Positions 6,335 to 13,062 of a stretch of DNA of 52,487 bases are shown piece by piece; within the stretch, counting starts at the first letter, position 1; each line of letters begins with the position of its first letter. The position numbers and the translations under genes are program-made. The notes beneath the pieces were generated by a model. The model saw only the letters and a program-made list of their open reading frames with translations, ran no database searches and was not told the origin of the DNA. Origin of the DNA: a virus; the IMG/VR virus record IMGVR_UViG_3300022847_000008, positions 1 through 52,487 of that record; one strand, written 5' to 3'.

Positions 6335-6600
6335 GCACCCATTACAATCTATTGCCTTGTAATGGGTTGCATTCTCATTTTCGCTAACCTGTAGATTTTT
6401 GCAATTTTCATTTTTTTCTTTCATGTTTTCGTTATAAATCGTTGAATTGTAGTAAATAAAGAAAACTGCGAACCTCTTTGGCCTTTTAGAACCTCAGAGG
6501 TTCGCAGTATCTTTTGAATATGATTCTACCGTTCTCGGTAGATGTGGGTTGTTACCTTCCCACTTCGTTCTGGTCCTAATAGGTTTTACCCTAATGGCTC
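6335..6600 (-). ncRNA. Candidate tracrRNA / structured RNA between cas12 and the array
   Basis: On the plus strand, TGAATATGATT at 6515-6525 is 11 nt identical to the reverse complement of the commonest repeat, and CTAAC...TAGA...TTT at 6384-6399 matches the other end of that reverse complement. The two anti-repeats flank a perfect 13-bp hairpin (6465-6477 with 6496-6508). This is the order known for Cas12f tracrRNA: anti-repeat 1, stem, anti-repeat 2. Further hairpins are at 6526-6541 (6-bp stem, TTCT loop), 6601-6622 (ACAAAG/CTTTGT), and next to the array at 6335-6370 (CCCATTACAA/TTGTAATGGG plus an outer stem with one bulge). A third, looser repeat-like stretch is at about 6572-6593. Ends and strand are not fixed by sequence; minus would make it the 3' UTR of cas12. 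Confidence 0.6.
6452..6508 (-). terminator. Hairpin with T-rich tail, terminator or internal tracrRNA stem
   Basis: A perfect 13-bp stem (ACTGCGAACCTCT with AGAGGTTCGCAGT, 18-nt loop). On the minus strand it is followed by TTTTCTTTATTT, as in a rho-independent terminator for cas12. It also lies between the two anti-repeats, so it could be a tracrRNA stem, or both through partial read-through. Confidence 0.6.
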
Positions 6601-6660
6601 ACAAAGTTTTACCTTTGTCGAACGCCTTGATCGATTGAGCATCGACATATTTGTATATTA

Positions 6661-8283
6661 CTACAAAGTCTCAGGTATTGCAACCTTTTTATTAATCTTT
6701 TTCAAATTATTTTGTGATCCTACCACATCGGCATTGGCACTATGTCCACAATCAATGCATTCGAACTTTGCCTGTGTCTTTCTATTGTCTCTGGAAACGT
6801 GTCCACAGTCGGGACATGTCTGGGAAGTGTATTTAGGATCGATTTCGATAACCTTTGCACCTCTCCATGATGCCTTATATTTCAATTGGTTATTAAAAAT
6901 TCCCCAACCCTGTTCCAAGATCGACCTATTCAGACCTGCCTTTTGTTTAACATTTTTACCATGTTCATCTTTGGTTCCTTTACCGGATTTGGTCATGTTA
7001 GAAATTTGTAGATTGTCTATCCCGATGGTTCCATATTTATCGGTGATCACATTAGAAACATGATGTCTAAAATTTTTCAAAATTTCATTGATTTTATATT
7101 TCGTTTCAACCAGTTTTTGATTTGATCTAAACCAATTATTACTATGTCTCTGGAAATGTTTATAATCTGGATTTGTCTTGTCGGACATTTTTAGTTTCCA
7201 GTTGATTTCTATATAGTTCATCGGTTCGGCTCGTTCTAATCTCGAAATAATCGTCTGGATCATCTTCACCCGATTTTTCAAAATCGCCAGTCTTTTCTTA
7301 GAGGTTTTGTCTAATTCAAAAATTCGGGTCTTTTGGGAACTATCGGTGGTGGTCAAGAATTTGGTTACACCCAAATCTAGCCCTACCTGTGATTCGATGT
7401 GTTGATGTTCTGGTTCTATTACATTGGTCTTTAGACCATAAGAAATAAACCACTTCTTACCTATATTTGAAACTGTATAAGAAGTGATAATCCCTATGGG
7501 ATAAACATCTAATTTTGCCTTGATCGGTGTCTTCAAAGTTTGAATAAATACCTGTTGTTTTTCAAAATTCGGTCCTTTCAGATTTCCGGTAGAAAATAAA
7601 AGATTAGGAATTTCCCACTTTTTCATAAACTTGGGTTTTCCGAAATTATCAACTCTCTTTCCTTTTGCGGCTTTTTTCTTTTTTGCACCAACGAGATGTT
7701 GAACACTTTTTCCGTTCTTACAAATTTCGTAGAACGTGGTCCATGCCTTATCATTAGATTTTAAAATCCCTATGACCAGTGCCGAAGGTAGTTTATATTT
7801 TCCGGTTCCGACCTTATACATTCCTCCCTCTCCACATGCACCCAGATAACTTTTAGATGAATCTTTTAGATCAACATAATTGGGATATCTTTCTAATATA
7901 ATCTTATCTAAAAGTTCTCGATCTGGTCCCTTCTTATCTATGGTTAATTCTGTCCTGATTTCTTTAAAACCATTACGAATCGCGTCTTTGATCGGATATT
8001 GGTCCGAGAGTTGGTTATTAATAGTAACCCAGAAGTCTTTATCTTTTAGAACCTTAATTTCTTCTTCGGTTTTTCCAACATCGGTAAGTGCCTTTATTTT
8101 AAGTTCGACGATATCTCGTTTCTTTTCATCGAAAAATCTTTCCGAAACTGTTTGATTCCATAAAATTTCATTGCCATATGCTCTGGCACCATTTTGCCAA
8201 TCTTGGAAAATTTTGATTTGATCCTTTGTAGGATAAAGTCTATAAATCCTACCGTATTTTTTTAATATAATTTCTTTGTCCAT
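6661..8283 (-). CDS. cas12: Miniature type V CRISPR effector (Cas12f-like)
   Basis: 540 residues. The C-terminal half is a TnpB/Cas12 RuvC domain: RuvC-I GLDLGVTKF (D303), RuvC-II IGIDNLQIS (D423 where Glu is usual), a four-Cys zinc finger CPDCG/CIDCG (C490, C493, C509, C512) and RuvC-III ANADVVGSQ (D519). The first 300 residues are a lysine-rich recognition region much longer than that of TnpB (whole protein about 400 aa). Total length and spacing of the acidic residues are close to Un1Cas12f1 (529 aa; catalytic residues 326, 422, 510 from memory). No tnpA or transposon ends are seen. Co-location with an array and anti-repeat RNA points to a working crRNA/tracrRNA-guided effector; whether it cuts or only binds is open because of D423. 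Confidence 0.88.
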   Translation of the reverse strand: MDKEIILKKYGRIYRLYPTKDQIKIFQDWQNGARAYGNEILWNQTVSERFFDEKKRDIVELKIKALTDVGKTEEEIKVLKDKDFWVTINNQLSDQYPIKDAIRNGFKEIRTELTIDKKGPDRELLDKIILERYPNYVDLKDSSKSYLGACGEGGMYKVGTGKYKLPSALVIGILKSNDKAWTTFYEICKNGKSVQHLVGAKKKKAAKGKRVDNFGKPKFMKKWEIPNLLFSTGNLKGPNFEKQQVFIQTLKTPIKAKLDVYPIGIITSYTVSNIGKKWFISYGLKTNVIEPEHQHIESQVGLDLGVTKFLTTTDSSQKTRIFELDKTSKKRLAILKNRVKMIQTIISRLERAEPMNYIEINWKLKMSDKTNPDYKHFQRHSNNWFRSNQKLVETKYKINEILKNFRHHVSNVITDKYGTIGIDNLQISNMTKSGKGTKDEHGKNVKQKAGLNRSILEQGWGIFNNQLKYKASWRGAKVIEIDPKYTSQTCPDCGHVSRDNRKTQAKFECIDCGHSANADVVGSQNNLKKINKKVAIPETL

Positions 8284-8367
8284 ATAATTCTATGATTCTT
8301 TTATTTTTCTCTACAACGTTTTTTATTCATGTCTTTAAATTCCTAAATTTGATTCGGTCCACGATAT

Positions 8368-8595
8368 TTACCAGAGTTCGAATGTTACGGTTTTTCGAAT
8401 TAAAAGACATGTGTGTGTATCATCCACCAGTGCCTTATTCCAACCTTTAATTTTAATCAATGACATATCTTTCATACGATTTCTCCATATGAAAAGAAAT
8501 AACATTTGTTTAAAAAGTTCCATATAGAACTTCGCGATCCAAATTTGATTCTTTATCCAGTTTTTCATGCCGCCATATTGTCCTTTTTTTACCAT
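8368..8595 (-). CDS. Small hypothetical protein, 75 aa
   Basis: The start overlaps the end of the upstream gene by 7 nt; a second ATG nine codons in (MKNWIKNQIWIAK), preceded by AAAGGA, is an alternative start. Aromatic and hydrophobic residues are clustered (FYMELFKQMLFLFIW, about residues 23-37), which could be one amphipathic or membrane helix, followed by a basic tail. No family recognised. It lies directly upstream of cas12 in the same unit, 84 nt away. Confidence 0.5.
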   Translation of the reverse strand: MVKKGQYGGMKNWIKNQIWIAKFYMELFKQMLFLFIWRNRMKDMSLIKIKGWNKALVDDTHTCLLIRKTVTFELW

Positions 8596-8855
8596 TTGTC
8601 AATACTGTTTTTAGAAACTTCGATATTTTCACCCCGAAAATTTATAATTTTGGTTGGATTTGTTTGTAGGTAGATATATTCGTCACAGTGTGGTGTCTCA
8701 CATTTAAAAAATCTGTCATGATTATCAGAATAATTCTTAAAATCTTTTATTTCGAATTCAAACATTCCTTCACATTCTGGACATATAAAACACATCCCAA
8801 CCCAAGGGATAAGTGGGTCTCTTTTTTTAACCGTTCCAATTTTTATCGTTTTCAT
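8589..8855 (-). CDS. Small zinc-ribbon-like protein, 88 aa
   Basis: Contains CPEC (about residues 25-28) and CETPHC (about 52-57), four Cys suited to one zinc ion, within a beta-rich protein. No enzyme motif. Its ATG overlaps the stop of the reductase-like gene upstream by 4 nt (ATGA), so it is translationally coupled, and it overlaps the following 75-aa gene by 7 nt. Such single-ribbon proteins are common phage accessory genes of unknown role. Confidence 0.65.
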   Translation of the reverse strand: MKTIKIGTVKKRDPLIPWVGMCFICPECEGMFEFEIKDFKNYSDNHDRFFKCETPHCDEYIYLQTNPTKIINFRGENIEVSKNSIDKW

Positions 8856-9724
8856 AGTTCATTGATCCTTTTATTTATATATTTGTTGATCGATTCTTCT
8901 AGTGCTTCATCAACAGACCGCATTTCGATACCATGTCTAAATAATTTTTCGTTGCTCAATACACAAGAAGATCTTGGTGCTCTGATAGTTTTGTTGAATT
9001 CTTCTTCGCTGTTATAGAATGAAAATCCCTTTTCTGTAAAATATTTGGTTCTTCCGAAAATTTTAATAATATCTTCGGTCGTGATATCCCCATTGACCAC
9101 GTTATATATTCCAAATGGGATTTCCTTTTCCACACATTCTATAGATGCCTTGACAAAATCCCCAATATGTGAAATCGAATTTCTAACATTTAGCAATTTG
9201 TTGTAATTCAACAACTTATAAAGATAATTTCGAGTGTTGTCAATATCGGAATTGAAAGGAATTCTAAGTCTCCATATATAACATTCCATATCTCGGATCG
9301 TTTCTTCCCCTACTGCCTTGGTTCCACTATAAAAACTACAAGGTTCTTTCGAATCAAATGCAAAATTTGGTTTATCGGTCTCGGTGAATCCGGTTCCATC
9401 TTCTTTGGTTCCGTGATAAATACACCCAGAAGATATGTGACCCCACGGAATACCCAAAGTTTTACATATATTACCTATATGAAAAGGTAATTCGGCGTTC
9501 CCTTTAAAACATTCCAATTTTTGATCTTCGCAGGCATCGACGTTTGGTTTTCCGGTGAATCCGGCACAATTGATTAAAAATGTTGCTCCTTTAACATCTT
9601 CTTTTGTAAAATCTCTGCCGATGTGCACAAGGTTAGATCCCATTTCTGAAAGATATTTGGTGAAATATTGTCCAATATATCCATTCGATCCAACTATGGC
9701 AACGGTGTTTAGTCTATTATTCAT
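8852..9724 (-). CDS. NAD(P)-dependent sugar-nucleotide reductase/epimerase (RmlD-like)
   Basis: 290 residues of the extended short-chain dehydrogenase fold. The dinucleotide-binding GSNGYIGQY is at residues 13-21, INCAGFTG in the position of the usual strand-4 NAAA motif, and the catalytic pair YxxxK is in FYSGTKAVG (about residues 131-139). The size and the ISSGCIYHG segment fit the RmlD/NAD-dependent epimerase group, which makes or modifies nucleotide sugars such as dTDP-rhamnose precursors. In a phage it could serve surface-glycan alteration or DNA or virion glycosylation; no partner sugar gene is in the window, so the substrate is unknown. Confidence 0.85.
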   Translation of the reverse strand: MNNRLNTVAIVGSNGYIGQYFTKYLSEMGSNLVHIGRDFTKEDVKGATFLINCAGFTGKPNVDACEDQKLECFKGNAELPFHIGNICKTLGIPWGHISSGCIYHGTKEDGTGFTETDKPNFAFDSKEPCSFYSGTKAVGEETIRDMECYIWRLRIPFNSDIDNTRNYLYKLLNYNKLLNVRNSISHIGDFVKASIECVEKEIPFGIYNVVNGDITTEDIIKIFGRTKYFTEKGFSFYNSEEEFNKTIRAPRSSCVLSNEKLFRHGIEMRSVDEALEESINKYINKRINEL

Positions 9725-9763
9725 TTCTTATGATCTCCCGGTTTATAGATTTTGTCAACAATT

Positions 9764-9961
9764 TTATGCACCAATTATACCAATAAAGATAAGTGCAGCA
9801 ATAATAATAATTATTCCAAGAACGAACCCGCCTTGTAGTGCATATCCAATTGCATTGATTAGTAGAGTCACGAAAAGGCAGATAACCCATCCAGCAAATC
9901 CCAAAATGAGAATACCGATGAGGCTACCTACAACCAGCGTTATTAATGTTAAAATATCCAT
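9764..9961 (-). CDS. Small two-helix membrane protein, 65 aa
   Basis: Almost entirely hydrophobic: one membrane segment at about residues 3-36 and another at about 44-65 (GGFVLGIIIIIAALIF), with hardly a charged residue beyond the N-terminus. No lipobox. An excellent promoter (TTGACA-N16-TATAAA) ends 8 nt upstream of the ATG. Holin or membrane-effector roles are conceivable for such a protein, but no lysis gene is nearby, so no function is assigned. Confidence 0.7.
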   Translation of the reverse strand: MDILTLITLVVGSLIGILILGFAGWVICLFVTLLINAIGYALQGGFVLGIIIIIAALIFIGIIGA

Positions 9962-9969
9962 AGTCCAAA

Positions 9970-9997
9970 TTTATAGCAGATATTCGGATCATGTCAA
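9970..9997 (-). promoter_or_regulatory. Promoter for the membrane protein, TTGACA-N16-TATAAA
   Basis: On the minus strand TTGACA is at 9997-9992 and TATAAA at 9975-9970. The start codon follows 8 nt later, so a leaderless mRNA is expected. Confidence 0.75.
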
Positions 9998-9998
9998 G

Positions 9999-10006
9999 GA
10001 TAAATA
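9999..10006 (+). promoter_or_regulatory. Late-promoter-like octamer GATAAATA
   Basis: Lies 7 nt before the ATG at 10014; one mismatch to the T4 late promoter TATAAATA. It abuts the divergent minus-strand promoter. Confidence 0.5.
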
Positions 10007-10013
10007 TCTATTT

Positions 10014-10469
10014 ATGAGAGACAACGACACATTAATTTTAGAAAATCTTTATGATTCGGTATCGAACGAACAATATGAATGGGTTGATGTTGAAGATCAA
10101 GAGGTTATGGATGGTGCATGGGATCTGGCCTCCAATGCACCGATAAATATTTTGAGTGATAAAGAATTGATGGGTGCTCTGGAAGTTATACCATCCCCAC
10201 AAGAAGGTTATCGAATTATCGTCGGGGCACTATTCGGAAGTTCTTATAATGAAGGTATGGGACGACAATATTCGTTCGATATTATCGTTGACGAGAATTA
10301 TCAGGGAAAGGGTATCGGAAGAATGTTGTTTAATCAGGGATTGAACGAAGCAAAAAATGAAATGGCCGATGCTATCCATCTAGAAGTTCATAGCGAGTTG
10401 GTGTTAAATATGGTGAAAAGGGCTGGATTTACTCACATCGATGGTGTTATATGGGAAAAGGAATTATGA
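10014..10469 (+). CDS. GNAT-family N-acetyltransferase with N-terminal leader
   Basis: The ATG at 10014 is chosen because it follows the GATAAATA box and opens with the leader MRDNDTLILENLYDS shared with the next gene. The remaining 135 residues form a GNAT domain: the acetyl-CoA pyrophosphate-binding motif is DENYQGKGIGRMLFNQG (motif A, about residues 94-110) and the last strand is LVLNMVKRAGFTHIDGV. GNATs transfer acetyl groups to amines of proteins, antibiotics or small molecules; the target here is unknown. If the leader is a capsid-targeting peptide, this would be an injected acetyltransferase. It overlaps the next gene by 4 nt (ATGA). Confidence 0.85.
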   Translation: MRDNDTLILENLYDSVSNEQYEWVDVEDQEVMDGAWDLASNAPINILSDKELMGALEVIPSPQEGYRIIVGALFGSSYNEGMGRQYSFDIIVDENYQGKGIGRMLFNQGLNEAKNEMADAIHLEVHSELVLNMVKRAGFTHIDGVIWEKEL

Positions 10470-11914
10470 GAGACAACGACACATTAATTTTAGAAACACT
10501 CTATCGAGATATTCTCCTACTAGAATTCTCCGAAAAGGCGATTTCGATGATGGTAGCCCACTTTCAAAAAACAACCGATTTATCGGAAAAAACTATCAGA
10601 GATTATATATCGACCTTCGAGAAGGCTCGTGCAACGCTACCAAAAAAAGACCCATTTCAATATAAAACATTCGATGAGTTTGAACATGCAACCGACTCGA
10701 CAAGGGTGGGTGCCAGTAAACAGGTTGAGAGCGTTTCTAAGGATGATCTAAAGGTTTATGAGGATGCAGAGGTAATCGTGTATAAATCTACAAACACTGG
10801 ACAATCCATAATTCTAGGTGACAATGGTTATTATTCTTTTTGTGTATCTCGACCATCGGGAGGAAATTTATGGACCGGATATAGGTTACGAGCAGCATCT
10901 ACCTTTTATTTTGTGAGATTTAAAGAGAATACTTCTGAAAAAGATGATAGAGGTATGTTTAAAGATCCTAGTCATTATATTGTTATCGATGCACAAACAG
11001 ATGATCGATATCAATGGACATGGGCTGATAATGGTTCTCAGGGTCATGGAACCGATGATATTACCGAAGAAGAAATTGTAGAAGCCTTTCCTGATCTATC
11101 TAAGCCTTTTTCTAATGGTATTTTTAAAAACGATCCTTTATTGGAATCAGAAATCCAAAAAATTAAAAAATACGAATCTTTAAACTATGATTTTAGTGTG
11201 TATGTGTTCAATTCTCTAAAATATGTAGAAAAAGAAGAATATATAAAAAGTGGTTTTGGGGTTTCAGATTTATCATGTTTAGATAAGAATTTAAAAAATG
11301 AATATTTAAATATGGGTCATCAACTCAATTCTGAGAATTTTAAATCCTTAACACCATCGGAACAAAATCTTTGGATAAAAAAGAGAGGTGATGTTCTTGC
11401 CGGATCGGGTGATTCAAACGAATCGTCTAATTTTGCTATATTCTTAATCAAAAATGGAAAGGACCTTCCTGATATATTTTTAAATTCTATTGCAAAAGAT
11501 TCGTATGAATCATATAAGTTTGCCAAAGCTTTAATTGAAAAAGGAAAGGACCTTCCTGATATATTTTTAAATTCTATTGCAAAATATTCGGATAGTTCAT
11601 ATAGATTTGCAGTAGCTTTAATCGAAAATGGAAAGGATGTTCCTGATATATTTTTAAATTCTATTGCAAAAGATTCGTATGAATCATATAAGTTTGCCAA
11701 AGCTTTAATTGAAAAAGGAAAGGACGTTCCTGATATGTTTTTAAATTCTATTGCAAAAGATTGGGCACGTTCTTTTGAGGTTGCGAATATATTAATTCGG
11801 AATAAAAAACCCATTCCAGACATTATTATAAACGGTATTAAACCCCAAGATAAAGATAAATTAAATTTAACCGAATCGATATCCTTTAAGAAATTTTTCC
11901 ATAGAAATGTATGA
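10466..11914 (+). CDS. Leader-bearing phage protein with C-terminal tandem repeats
   Basis: 482 residues from ATG 10466. The leader MRDNDTLILETLYRDIL is followed by a domain at about residues 85-210 with VIVYKSTNTGQSIILGD, YYSFCVSRPSGG, TFYFVRF and YIVIDAQTDDRYQWTWAD; this arrangement recurs in large-phage proteins of unknown function. From about residue 325 to 445 there are roughly five units of about 32 residues built around FAxALIExGKDLPDIFLN and SIAK. The repeats are also nearly identical in DNA. The gene is coupled to the GNAT gene by an ATGA overlap. It is probably a virion-associated or effector protein, judging from the leader. Confidence 0.75.
   Translation: MRDNDTLILETLYRDILLLEFSEKAISMMVAHFQKTTDLSEKTIRDYISTFEKARATLPKKDPFQYKTFDEFEHATDSTRVGASKQVESVSKDDLKVYEDAEVIVYKSTNTGQSIILGDNGYYSFCVSRPSGGNLWTGYRLRAASTFYFVRFKENTSEKDDRGMFKDPSHYIVIDAQTDDRYQWTWADNGSQGHGTDDITEEEIVEAFPDLSKPFSNGIFKNDPLLESEIQKIKKYESLNYDFSVYVFNSLKYVEKEEYIKSGFGVSDLSCLDKNLKNEYLNMGHQLNSENFKSLTPSEQNLWIKKRGDVLAGSGDSNESSNFAIFLIKNGKDLPDIFLNSIAKDSYESYKFAKALIEKGKDLPDIFLNSIAKYSDSSYRFAVALIENGKDVPDIFLNSIAKDSYESYKFAKALIEKGKDVPDMFLNSIAKDWARSFEVANILIRNKKPIPDIIINGIKPQDKDKLNLTESISFKKFFHRNV
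11440..11800 (+). repeat. In-frame tandem repeats within the 482-aa protein
   Basis: Units of about 90-100 bp; the stretch starting GGACCTTCCTGATATATTTT at about 11461 recurs at about 11548, and with small changes at about 11635 and 11722. The near-identity in DNA, not only in protein, shows recent duplication. Confidence 0.85.
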
Positions 11915-12141
11915 AATATTTAACCGAATCATACCCTGAAACATTCAACTTTGAAGAGTTCAATAACATCAGGTCTTATGCAAAAAAATTAAAATATGCT
12001 ATCCAAAGTTTACGGAAAATATCTATAACAATGATATTCAAAACCATTTAGGGTGAAGGATTTGCACAATCTATCGGTGGTAACATCCCAGATCTAATCG
12101 ATGATGTCGATGGTTGGAGTTCTGAACAAATTATCGACTAG
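11911..12141 (+). pseudogene. Frameshifted gene remnant
   Basis: The ATG at 11911 overlaps the preceding stop (ATGA) and gives 46 codons (PETFNFEEFNNIRSYAKK) to TAG at 12049-12051. After the TAG the same frame stays open to 12141 and encodes a protein-like GEGFAQSIGGNIPDLIDD. A third frame in between encodes ENIYNNDIQNHLG, which joins the two parts better if two single-base frameshifts are undone. The N-terminal part recalls the start of phage proteins annotated as kinase-like, but too little is left to be sure. It converges with the metallopeptidase gene on the other strand. Confidence 0.45.
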
Positions 12142-13024
12142 ATGATCGACGAATCAACTCTCTGGTCACACCACCTAGTGCGTTCTTTATCTCTACAGGG
12201 TCGAAATTGATAGGTTTGTTCATAAAAGCATCATACAGTATGCGCGACATATTTTGATAGAATTCTGGCGATAAACTTTTAAATGATTTGAATGCCAATG
12301 ACGAAACTCTACCGAATGGTTCTTTTTCTTTTACAGATCTAAAGAAACGGATGAGGAAATCTTTCTTATCTGGGTCGGATTTTTCCATCTGTTCCCAATT
12401 ATCCTCATGTTCTTTGTGATACATATATTGTAATTCTCGGATCGAACTAAGAAGATCTGGGTAGTATTCGACAGGTCTTTTCGAGTGGGCTTTTTTATAT
12501 CCATTATTAGTGTAACCCATTACACTCGATTGACCTTTCATGTGACGTTTCGATGGTAGTCCACCTATTTTAGATCGTTCGATATTCTTAACGTCTCTGT
12601 TATATTTTTGTATTAAAAATTGAACGAAGTGGGACATCTCATGTTCTATAACATCATAAACTTCGCGAGCAGGTTCAAATAAACTCAATTGAATGATACC
12701 ATTATTATCATCAATGTTTATATTGTTGTAATGGCTACCCTTAGATATCGATAGCTTAACATCAACATTGGGTTTTGGTGATAACTTATTTAAATGTTCA
12801 TATGATGTCCCCGTGAAATCTATGATAAAATTCTTAGAAGGTAAATTCTTTTTGGTTATTTTCTTAATACCTTCAAGTTTAACCTTTTTATATGCAGTTA
12901 AGTAATAGTTTTTTACATCCTTATATATCTCTTGTGGAACGTGGAAATACCCTTCGGTGATATTTTTCATATTATAGATATTTCCCATAAACTCTTTTAA
13001 AATATGTGAATCGTGCTGCGGCAT
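12131..13024 (-). CDS. HExxH zinc-metallopeptidase-like protein with leader
   Basis: 297 residues from the ATG at 13024, chosen because a TATAAGTA box lies 6 nt upstream; the in-frame TTG two codons earlier is less likely. The N-terminus MPQHDSHILKEFMGNIY resembles the leader of the neighbouring proteins. The zinc-binding motif is HEMSHFVQF (about residues 127-135), preceded by PAREVYDVIE. A late lysine- and histidine-rich region (KRHMKGQSS) follows. The substrate is unknown. It is divergent from the ArdC-like gene, from which it is separated by back-to-back promoter boxes. Confidence 0.75.
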   Translation of the reverse strand: MPQHDSHILKEFMGNIYNMKNITEGYFHVPQEIYKDVKNYYLTAYKKVKLEGIKKITKKNLPSKNFIIDFTGTSYEHLNKLSPKPNVDVKLSISKGSHYNNINIDDNNGIIQLSLFEPAREVYDVIEHEMSHFVQFLIQKYNRDVKNIERSKIGGLPSKRHMKGQSSVMGYTNNGYKKAHSKRPVEYYPDLLSSIRELQYMYHKEHEDNWEQMEKSDPDKKDFLIRFFRSVKEKEPFGRVSSLAFKSFKSLSPEFYQNMSRILYDAFMNKPINFDPVEIKNALGGVTRELIRRSSSR

Positions 13025-13030
13025 AATCAA

Positions 13031-13038
13031 TACTTATA
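13031..13038 (-). promoter_or_regulatory. Late-promoter-like octamer TATAAGTA
   Basis: On the minus strand, 6 nt before the ATG at 13024. Divergent from the box at 13048. Confidence 0.5.
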
Positions 13039-13047
13039 ACACCAAAG

Positions 13048-13055
13048 TATAAATA
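13048..13055 (+). promoter_or_regulatory. Late-promoter-like octamer TATAAATA
   Basis: Exact T4 late promoter consensus, 7 nt before the ATG at 13063. Confidence 0.6.
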
Positions 13056-13062
13056 TATAGAT

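Noticed and set aside
6542-7063. 173-codon plus-strand frame opposite cas12
   Set aside because: It is the antisense shadow of the conserved RuvC/zinc-finger end of cas12, and has no ribosome site.
6661-8283. IS605-type TnpB transposase-associated gene
   Set aside because: The RuvC and zinc-finger parts are TnpB-like, but the protein is 540 aa with a 300-residue N-terminal region, no tnpA or transposon end is visible, and a real CRISPR array with repeat-complementary RNA is adjacent.
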